NCBI GenBank assembly: GCA_006503535.1
Contig: QYRS01000009.1
Span: 868,001 to 932,000, forward strand
Direction of reading: 5' to 3'
DNA: 64,000 nucleotides
From: Arthrinium phaeospermum
Lineage: Eukaryota; Ascomycota; Sordariomycetes; Amphisphaeriales; Apiosporaceae
The position numbers were made by a program, and so were the translations under genes. This document shows, piece by piece, positions 55,726 through 64,000 of this stretch (position 1 is the stretch's first letter; each line of letters begins with the position of its first letter). Under the pieces are notes generated by a model. It was not told where the DNA came from. It worked only from the letters and a program-made list of their open reading frames with translations, and did no database searches.

Positions 55726-57562
55726 TCATGCGCATCTGACATCTTCTGGGGCAGTAGGCGGCACCGAGTGTGGGTTCTGGAACAAATTTTCAGGGTCCCA
55801 TTGCCGCTTCACCCGAACGAGCTCGCAGACATTGGCGCCATAGTAAGAAAGCAGGGGGTTGATCGAAAGACCTGCGTCCATGTAACCCGAATAGGATGCG
55901 TCCCTAGACAAGAGTTGAGTGTTAGTAGGCGAACGTGAGCCAGCAGTATGAACTACAGGACAAACATACCCAACAGCTGGTCTCAGAGTGTGTTCCAGAT
56001 TCTCGAACCACTGATGATACCAGTCTTGGGCTAGGCGGTCGGCAGAACCATGAACCTGAAATTCAAGGTGAGCAGCAGCCTGGTCTTTCCACGCAAATGC
56101 TGAGTCGGTCGTGCTGGAAGAAAGATTCCAGGCGTGCCATTCCGCCCAAACCTGAGCTGCATCGTCTAGCTGGTGCAGCTGATTCACAACTTGGCTGATA
56201 GTGTCTCGCGACACCACCTTCGTCTTTGGAACGAAGAAAGATTTGCTCAGCCGATAGAAGCGATCCCAAGGCGGCGCAGTCTTTTGGTTTGCGTCCTGAG
56301 GCCTCTCGTCAAAGGTAAAGACTGGATTTTGCCCTAGCTGCGCAAAGGGTTGCTGGACCGTATTAACCATCCATGTAAGCTGCTCGACCTGTTGGTCCGG
56401 CAGGCATTCGTTGACATAGTAGCCGAACATGCGCGCATTCATGGTGTTGCAGTCCTCGGACATGACGACCTGGGGCTCCAGAGGTGTCGTCCCGTTGCGG
56501 CCGTCGTCGCCGCCACGCAGCTGCAACAGCCCCGACTGCGCCACCAGCGACTGCAAGTCGGCTTTCGTGCCCCCGAGATACCAGCCCAGGACCTGAACGC
56601 TGGACTTGTAGATATTGACCTGCGACGTGAACGCGGCCGCGGCGGTGGGGGCCCACTCCAGGAACCGCTGCGCCACGGGCACCTGCGCCTCCGCGGTGTT
56701 CCAGGTGATGGAGAGCATGGCCGAGCGCGGGAACGAGGCGAGCTGCAGGGTCCACTCGACCACGACCCCGTAGGTCCCGCCGCCGCCGCCGCGGATCGCC
56801 CAGAACAGGTCCGGGTGCTCGGACCTGGACGCCGTCACGACCTCGCCCGCCGCCGTCACGACGCGCGCCGCCGTGACGTGGTCCACGCCGAGGCCGCGCG
56901 CGCGCATCTGCATGGTGAAGCCGCCGGAGCCGAGGAACCCCGAGAGCCCGACCGTCGGGCAGATCCCGCCGTCAAAGGTTCGGTTGTGCGGCTGGAGCGC
57001 CGTGTAGAGCGCGCCCAGCCGGATCCCGCCGCCTACGACGGCCGATTGGAGATCGCTCGAGACATCGACATGGTCTATGTGGGTGATGTCGATAACCAGA
57101 GAGCCGGTGAGAGCAGAGTAGCTCAGAAAGCTGTGGGTGGTAAGAGGGCTAATCAGCAATGGTAAAAAGGAAGAGAATCGGGAGGACGGGAAATAGGGTG
57201 GCGCACTGATGTCCTCCGCTGCGAGGGACTGGCTTGTAGCCCGTCTTTCGGGCACATTTGATCAGGTCGGCCACCTCGGACGCTGTCGTGGCATAAGCAA
57301 TGAGCTCCGGAAGCTGGGTGAACCTAACGCCGGCTCTTGGTTAACTCTTGGGGACCCCCGACAGCGGGCGCTTGTAGGGTGCTTACTGGATCGTTTCCCC
57401 CAGACGCGCATCGGTGTAGGTTGCATTAGCTGCATCGACCATTCGTTGATTGGCGGCATTCCCCAGAGCATTCGAGACACAGTCACGCAGGGACACCAAG
57501 TCGCAGCGGATCAAGGCTGCATGCTGAATTAACAGCACAATCAGGCAGGGGAACGATAACAT
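55726..57562 (-). CDS. secreted berberine-bridge-type FAD-linked oxidase
   Basis: The exons are 57387-57562, 57207-57323, 55970-57130 and 55726-55903, which total 1632 bases (543 residues). Junctions are at phase 2 each time. Residues 1-20 form a signal peptide. The rebuilt junction gives RSGGHHFLSYS (H97/H98) and the FAD domain continues with GGICPTVGLSGFLGSGGF (C155). Both the His and the Cys that hold FAD covalently in glucooligosaccharide-oxidase-like enzymes are present, so a doubly attached flavin is likely. The C-terminal RQWDPENLFQNPHSV is the BBE signature. It oxidises a sugar or an alkaloid-type alcohol outside the cell, making hydrogen peroxide; substrate unknown. Confidence 0.9.
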
Positions 57563-59624
57563 GACTGGAGGGAGGTTTGGGTACAGCTTAAGCAAGTAAA
57601 CCGCTAGTGATCAGACGGATTTCAATGCCATGTGCGATAAAGGTTTCTGCCCATTACGACGTGAAGACCTAGATAGATTCTTATACTTGATTTGATACGG
57701 CGTGCTACTTTGCCAGAGCTGAAACTTCAGCTCCTTCAGCTTTCCCCTGGGTTCAGGCTTATTGCACGATACGATCGAAGTCTCGACCATGGGGAGCCAC
57801 GTGGGTAGAACACGGGCACAGGGTTAGCAGGATTCACCGTGTCTCGGCGGAGCTGGCAAGCTGTGAATGCATCGTGCAAGAGATGAACCGTCGCTGTGGC
57901 GTGGGTTGTCGCGTGGGCGCTTGTTCGCCCAAATTTGTTTTCCGTTGCGCAACGGAGGTATGGTGTGATAAGCGCAAAAGAATGGGATAAGCGCGGCCAG
58001 GTCAAATGAGGTGCTCAGCTCTAACAGAAAAGCCCCTCAGAGGCAGCGGTAATTACGTGATATCGAGGATAAATGAATGCTTTACCGCAAATTGGAATCT
58101 GTGTTCCAATTCACACCATCATGCTCTCAAGGTCTTCACTATGCAAACACTCGCTTGGAAATATATGACGAGACGTCTTTATTAAGCATGGTATCGGAAA
58201 GCATTGGAAGTCTAGGACGTGTTTCATTCACTCTATCAGTTCAGTATACGTGAGGTATACTCATACAAGCCAAGATCCCCCGAGAAGGCTTTCAAATAAA
58301 TAGATAGCGTCTAGCCGTTGACTGGCTGCTCCGGGCTCAGCCGAACGGCGCCGAAGCTTTATAGTTGGAACGTTACATGCCCGGCGGCTCTGGATAAGCG
58401 GCATCCTCCTTTTCAATGCTGCAGTGATTAGCGTCGACCGTTGGGGCTTTTGTTGTTTGCCAAGGATTCGACAGGGGTTGGGCGTAGGACCGTGGTCAAT
58501 AACGTAGTGGCTCATCCTTGATCAGATCCTTGATCAGTCAGCTGACCGATAACGTGCTTAATTCCTCGCTGATGGATACTGCGGATCAGGAATACCAGGC
58601 AGTAAGCAGGTGCTCCAAGGTCTCTGGGGGGCGCTTAGGGGCTTGAAGGGGGGCTAGTTCAGGCTTAATCACACTGTCCAACAACATGGCTGGACAATTG
58701 CACGTGAGCTGGAGTTCCCACTTACCTGTAAGCCCGGAAACTCGGCTGCACTGCGTGGCTGAAGCTTATAGCCTATATGAACTGTGCGTACTTATAGAAT
58801 ACGGTAATCTAATTAGCCAGAGAGGCAGCATTTGGTCAGCACTAGTGAGCCAAGGCGGCTTCTTTTCAGCTGAACCGCGGACAAAAGCTGAAGTTGCATA
58901 TCATTCTCGGCGAAACTGCATGATTTGTTCGGTGCAACCCCAACTACTAGATGCGTACCAACGTTGGGTCATGTTGGCTGCAGGTCTGATGAATACACTG
59001 TGGGAGAATCCGACAGGATGCAGCTGTAACGCGGGAGAATCCTCTTGGGCATTGATTGTCATCTCTTTTAAGTTATCTAGCGCCGAAATATGCAGTCTTA
59101 CGCTGATTGATAGGCCAGGTTGCGCCGCCTAGCACGCCATCAATCCGCACCACCGGAAGCTTCGGGTAGGGCTGAGTTAGTTATATGCAGATGAAACCGA
59201 CTGTATATTCATATGTGATAGTCACACATTCCATGTGGTTTTCGGCGGACCTCGAGGCGGCAGGATGCCAGGATTGCTCATTTGTTTGAAACGAGTTGGG
59301 AAGGTCGCCTTGTTGGTAAGCATCCTCCACTGGCGTCTCACCCGCGGCACAGGTCTTGATCTCACACCGTGTCAGCGAAAGACCAATGCATGCAAGCCAA
59401 GTCGACGAGTCTGGAAGCTTACCATCAGACTGGGGCGACACATGGCCTCCAGCACCGACTCGATGCCAAGACCGGGGTAGGACAGCCAGAGCCTGGATGA
59501 ATACGACATTGCTTATTAACCATTGTAGTCTGCGATGCTAAATTAAGTGGACGTCTCTTCCATGTCAACCCCTACGTTACCGACTATTTTCCCACGCCGC
59601 TACTAACCAGCCCCTACCACCACC
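57563..59624. other. 2-kb gene-free region
   Basis: Promoter of the FAD oxidase gene at left and of the Zn2Cys6 gene at right. A 148-codon frame at 58686-59132 lacks any family resemblance or leader signals and I do not accept it as a gene. Near 58510-58535 CTTGATCAG is repeated. It may contain decayed transposon DNA. Confidence 0.4.
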
Positions 59625-62033
59625 ATGGCCAGCCTCAGCAAGCATCCCCTGCGCCGAAGTTGCGGCTTTTGCCGCGCTAGGAAGATTAAATGCTCCAATG
59701 AAACCAGATGCGAGGCTTGCCGGAAGCAAAATGTTGATTGCATTTACGAGTCGGAACCCCCTAAGCCCACAGCCACACGCGGCTTTCTACAGCAGCTCGA
59801 GGCCGAGTCCATCACAGTCACACCCGAGCGGGACTTTGCCCCCGCCACCGAGAATGGCTTGCATCCTGCCGTAGGGGATCAAGGCGCCGGCGCCGGCGCC
59901 GACTCCGAAGTCTTGGGTCTGCAATTGGAGACCATGTTTGCCGAGAATTTTCTGCAGGAACACGACGAAGCGTGTCCCAATCCTTGGCAGAGAAAGATTT
60001 CCGGGTTCCATGATATGGCCATTGACACTACGACACCGCCCAGTACACCCCCGTCGGGGGTGGGGAGCCATGGCGCCAACTATGGCGGGGTTCTGTCCGT
60101 GCTTGCCCAAGATCTCGTCGCCTTGGTGGTGACCAAGTTCGGTAGCTTGGGCACCCACTCCGTTGACCATGGAGGAGGTAGGATGTTCATCCGCGGGCTG
60201 ATGGGCGACAAGACGGTGACCATGTTTGACCCGGTCGTGCCGGGGCCCAGCCCGCTCGCCGAGTACGGGACGCGCCAGGTCACGCAGATTATCGACATCT
60301 GGTTCTCGACCCACCCCTTCTCGTTCTTGCTGTCCAAAACACTGTTCATACACCAACTCAAGAGCGGGACGCACGACGAGGCACTTCTCGCCATCATCCT
60401 TGCCGATGCCAATTTCTTCGTCGGCGACGAGATCGCAAACTCCCGCGGCCAGGTCCTTTTGCGTTTCGCCACTGCCCAGCTTTACGAACGTTCGGCGCAT
60501 GCTGCCTTCAGCGTGGCCGATGGCGCAGGGCCCGCCACGCGATCAGCACCTGTGGCCATCTCCACGGCCCAGTCGCTGACCCTTCTAGGCTTGAATTGCC
60601 TCAACCAGTCCCAGTACCGTCGTGCCACCTGCTTTTTCGGCATGGCCGGCCGGGTGGCTACCGAGCTCAAGAACCACAAATGGTCGTCGGCCAGCGCCGG
60701 CCTGGGAGGCCACATCAACGGCGTCGACGTCACCGAGGTCGAGAAGGAGGTGGTGGCGTACCTGTGGTGGGTGACCTTTACCTTCACGCTGTGGCACTTT
60801 ATGCAGATGGACGAGAAGCTGCCCTATCTTCCGGGGAGCAGCCTCTCGTCGATTTTCCTTCCCGTCGACGCCACCTCCTCGTTCCTCGTGAAGCTCGACG
60901 AGGCTTCGGACAACTTTTCCACGCTGCAGAAGCAAAAGTCGACACTACGGGACATGTGGCCACTTGCACACGAGGCCTCTCTCGTGGCCTACATCTATGC
61001 ACTGTACCCAGACGAGACTATCCCCTCAGATGACGAGGAAGCCGACGGGTGTTGGCAGGAGAATACCATGCGAGCGCTGCAGCGTCTACATGATACTTCG
61101 GTTCCTCAGAGCCTGGATCTGATCTGCAAAGAACTCCATCATGTACTGATGGACAATGTCCGCGTCTTACGAGACAAGGTGAGCCCCGTTCCGTCGAGGG
61201 CCATCGTCATCGTTCTATATCACACGATAGCAATCCAACTATTATTCCCCCGGCAGCCAGGAAGGGAACCCAACAAGGGGAGCGATTCGAAGCTATCTCC
61301 GGCATGCACCACCCAAGAAGTCATTGACCTGTTCTGTGCCTCGGCCGAGGAGTTGAATGACATCATTGCCGCCGTCAACGAGCCCTCGGAGCCGGGGCTT
61401 TTCGCAGCCCCCATGGGGTGGCAGTTGCACCCTTCATCCACGGGCATGTTCTCCCTGGCCCTCGATACCTGCACTCGCGCCATGTCCCATATTCTGTCGA
61501 AAGGCTACGAGGGCTCTTCCAGCAAAGAAGTAGAGAGCAGCAGACCAAGACTCCAAGGTATCACAGGCCGGCTACTCGCTCTGGCAGAGGGCAGTCTCAG
61601 CCCGACCGCTTCACTCAAGGCCGTCAAGGGGCAGCTACGGACACTCTATAGAAGTCTTTCTGAGGAGGCCACGGAAGCCCGCCCCGCCCGTGGAACTCCC
61701 GAATCACGGCATCCATGGATGCCTCAAGATCAGCAGGCGACATCATCTCAGCAAGCTACTGGCATTTCTATCCCTGCGTTCTCCGCTCTCGAGGGGGATC
61801 TGGAACCATTCTACTTCAGCATGCCCTATAATACATCTTCATTCGGTGGCGGAGACGGCATTCACGGTCACGGAATAGGGCAGGCAAACCATCTACATCT
61901 GGGAGGTCACAAGCCACACGAACAGGACGCAAGCTCAAGTGCACATATGAGCGATGTGTTAGACATGAATCCCATATTGGCTCTAGGAGATGATACGGCG
62001 ATGACGTTCGATTTCAGTACTACGTACGTATGA
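59625..62033 (+). CDS. Zn(II)2Cys6 transcription factor
   Basis: A single exon encodes 802 residues, starting in a strong context (CACCATGGCC). The zinc cluster has the exact spacing CX2CX6CX5CX2CX6C at C13, C16, C23, C29, C32 and C39. The middle region (about 180-520) is a fungal-specific regulatory domain with conserved helices (for example QYRRATCFFGMAGRVATEL). The protein is nuclear, binds CGG-type DNA elements and regulates metabolic genes. Its gene is tail to tail with the MFS transporter, 133 bases apart, so that transporter is a natural candidate target. Confidence 0.93.
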   Translation: MASLSKHPLRRSCGFCRARKIKCSNETRCEACRKQNVDCIYESEPPKPTATRGFLQQLEAESITVTPERDFAPATENGLHPAVGDQGAGAGADSEVLGLQLETMFAENFLQEHDEACPNPWQRKISGFHDMAIDTTTPPSTPPSGVGSHGANYGGVLSVLAQDLVALVVTKFGSLGTHSVDHGGGRMFIRGLMGDKTVTMFDPVVPGPSPLAEYGTRQVTQIIDIWFSTHPFSFLLSKTLFIHQLKSGTHDEALLAIILADANFFVGDEIANSRGQVLLRFATAQLYERSAHAAFSVADGAGPATRSAPVAISTAQSLTLLGLNCLNQSQYRRATCFFGMAGRVATELKNHKWSSASAGLGGHINGVDVTEVEKEVVAYLWWVTFTFTLWHFMQMDEKLPYLPGSSLSSIFLPVDATSSFLVKLDEASDNFSTLQKQKSTLRDMWPLAHEASLVAYIYALYPDETIPSDDEEADGCWQENTMRALQRLHDTSVPQSLDLICKELHHVLMDNVRVLRDKVSPVPSRAIVIVLYHTIAIQLLFPRQPGREPNKGSDSKLSPACTTQEVIDLFCASAEELNDIIAAVNEPSEPGLFAAPMGWQLHPSSTGMFSLALDTCTRAMSHILSKGYEGSSSKEVESSRPRLQGITGRLLALAEGSLSPTASLKAVKGQLRTLYRSLSEEATEARPARGTPESRHPWMPQDQQATSSQQATGISIPAFSALEGDLEPFYFSMPYNTSSFGGGDGIHGHGIGQANHLHLGGHKPHEQDASSSAHMSDVLDMNPILALGDDTAMTFDFSTTYV

Positions 62034-62166
62034 GGCTGGTTCGGGTCAAGGCTGGCCCCGACTGGAGAGCGTGGCCTGTTGGTCTATGACCCAGCTGAAC
62101 TACCCTCGATCTAGCTCCCAATGGTTCCAGTGTAGAGTTCAAGTCCGTGGATTGTTGCGGGAGTGT

Positions 62167-63996
62167 CTAATGACGGAGACCAGGACTTTGTACTCGTAGC
62201 TCAGAGGCAAGCGCGAATCTGGCCATTATGAAAAGAACCCCTGCAAATAGCAAGGTGGCACCGGAAAATATGATCATAGCGGTGTACCCGCCGTTATCGT
62301 GTGCGACCAAGGCGCCGCCAATCGGTCCGCCGGCCAAGGCACTGCCGCCACAAAGTCAGCATTTACTCTTCTTGGGGTGAATACGATGTCTCAAGAGGGA
62401 ATAATAGAATTTTGGAAAAAGCGATTATTCCATCCCTCGTGAGACTCTGGACTAACGTGGAATAAACACCAGAACAGGAAGGAATAAACACGGAAAGTCG
62501 CTTACCCTACTGAACATATGGCCATCAAGACACCGATTTTGAGGCCAATGATGTCGACGTTGGCCGTGATGCGGGCGACGCACCCGGACTGCAGAGAAAT
62601 CAGACCGCCTGTGAAGAGCCCATACAAGACCGAGAAAGCGATGATGGTAGGCTTCGTCTTCATGACAAGTAGGCAAAACAGTAAAGTCCCACTGAGTAGA
62701 GTCGTCATAATAGTGACAATGAAGCTATGGGCCAGACGAGTCAGTGGATAATCTAAAAGATGAAGGGAAAGAGGATAAGAAAACTAAAATGTAGTAGGGC
62801 TCTGGCGATCTCAACATACACTCCAAACATGTCAGACAAGAACCCGGATGCGAGGCGGCCAACGAAGGATCCAGCGTTGAGAATTGAAAGCAGGTTGGTA
62901 GCCATGTCGAAGCTAAACCCGTGGTCGATCCCATACAGCGGTATGTAGTAAAACGGGATGAACATGCCGAGATAGGCGAAAGTGAAACCCGCGGCGAGGA
63001 GAAGGTACCCCGTGTTGAGGAGCTCCGCTTTGGCCCCCATCGTCTGTTTGTCGTCAAGGACCGCCTGGCTGTCGTCCCGATCCCGAGGAGGCTTGGGCGA
63101 TTCGACGACCAGGGCGGACGAGGCGGAAAGCACACCCAAGCAGATGAACCCGACGACGCGCATGGCCCAGCCGAAGCCGACGCGCCCGATCAGCTTCTCG
63201 ATCACAATGGGCCACACGATCCCGCCTATCGACGATCCGGAGACCACAATGCCCAGGGCCAGGCCCCGGTTCTTGTCAAACCAGACGTTGATGGCAGATA
63301 TTGTCGGGTAGAATCTGCGGGGCCGCCATGCGTCAGTGGACGAGATTGGTGAAAAGAAAAAACACTTTATTCCCGGATCTTACAGAAGTGCACTGGCAAT
63401 CCCGTAAAGGAACCCTTGCGCCAACAGAATCTGGTAGAAACGGGTGCCGAGGCTGGTGAACATGAACGCCAGAACGTAAAGTAGAGTCCCGGGCACAGTG
63501 AGCCGTCTCGCGCCGACCTTGTCAAAGGCGGGGCCTACCGCCATGCCCCCGATGAACAACAGGAAAAGCTGGCATTAGATACAGCAGGTTAGGTTTCGCA
63601 GCTGCCCAGGTTCTGGGGTTGTGGCACGTACTTGGATCGATCCTATCCATGATATAGTACTGGAACTTGTGCCACGGAGGAGCTCCGTTTGGTAGAAGGT
63701 CTGGAAAAGACCGAACGTGTTCAATAAGCCTGGAAACAAATCTCAGTGTGTGAGACTGACTGAAGATCTGGCGTAGGGGAGGGAATGGTGGGAGTGCATC
63801 GCGGAAGGAAGGGAAAGCGAAATGTGACTGTGCATCTTAAATTACCGAAGGTTGCAAAGTAGTTGATGAACCCCCCGAGAACGACGCCCCAGGCCCGATG
63901 GCTTCTATGTAGCTTATGCGACCCTGTTCTGTCTCTCGGTGATACTGCGCGATCGCGCTGGTCCACCCAGGTTTCTTGGTAAACTGGTGCGCTCAT
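62167..63996 (-). CDS. MFS monocarboxylate-transporter-like protein
   Basis: The exons are 63846-63996, 63632-63729, 63384-63568, 62820-63314, 62506-62724 and 62167-62341, which total 1323 bases (440 residues). Phases 1, 0, 2, 2 and 2 agree at every junction. The first helix block (WGVVLGGFINYFATFG), GLFQTFYQTELL and FYPTISAINVWFDKNRGLALGI match fungal MCT-type transporters, which move monocarboxylates or similar small acids with protons. Twelve helices are expected. The start lies four bases from the window edge, so its promoter is outside. Confidence 0.9.
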
Positions 63997-64000
63997 CTTT

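Noticed and set aside
56350..57165. 271-codon plus-strand frame opposite the FAD oxidase
   Set aside because: The minus strand encodes a complete oxidase with conserved residues.
58686..59132. 148-codon plus-strand frame
   Set aside because: Composition looks like random spacer DNA, no family resemblance and no promoter-like signals.

Overview
The window is nuclear DNA from a filamentous ascomycete (Pezizomycotina), most likely a sordariomycete. The evidence is short 50-110 bp GTRNGT...CTAAC...YAG introns, GC-rich exons in AT-richer spacers, and fungus-restricted families: HET, PF11951-type regulators, Zn2Cys6, Fig1, and a NACHT/WD40 NLR with an alpha/beta-hydrolase domain. I see no bacterial operons, rRNA, tRNA, CRISPR array or intact transposon. 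All gene models were built by eye from splice signals, keeping the reading frame across each junction. No transcript data or database search was used.

Layout. 0-13 kb: a PAP2-type membrane phosphatase-like protein, a 5-kb gene-free stretch, a 51-residue Ser/Gly-rich micro-gene, an unknown membrane protein with an Arg/His-rich start, a PF11951-like regulator, and a Fig1-type membrane fusion/calcium protein. 13.6-21.4 kb: an unusual 1281-residue protein (hydrolase-like head that has lost its nucleophile, Pro/Gln-rich middle, acidic tail), an aminoglycoside phosphotransferase-like kinase, and a basic low-complexity gene. The two low-complexity genes both carry in-frame stops at positions where the frame clearly used to continue. 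25-37 kb is a housekeeping block: Nha1 Na+/H+ antiporter, a tiny secreted Cys-rich protein, a PAQR/Izh-type receptor, Tom22, and a mitochondrial Fe-S L-serine dehydratase. 37.6-41.4 kb: a secreted amidase tail to tail with an MFS exporter.

41.6-57.6 kb looks like an accessory, self/non-self type region. It holds a hydrolase-NACHT-WD40 NLR divergent from a fructosamine-3-kinase-like gene, an F-box-like protein, a short-chain dehydrogenase, a second F-box-like acidic protein, a HET-domain protein and a secreted berberine-bridge-type FAD oxidase. 59.6-64.0 kb: a Zn2Cys6 regulator tail to tail with a monocarboxylate-type MFS transporter, a plausible regulator/transporter pair.

The strongest leads are (1) C-to-T type stop codons at former CAA/CAG positions in two low-complexity genes, (2) the chimeric pseudo-hydrolase with duplicated exon-intron modules, (3) two very small genes that ordinary gene calling would miss, (4) an NLR with a 6-base first coding exon sharing a promoter with a sugar-amine kinase, and (5) a recurring switch from C-ending to G-ending codons toward the 3' ends of several genes.
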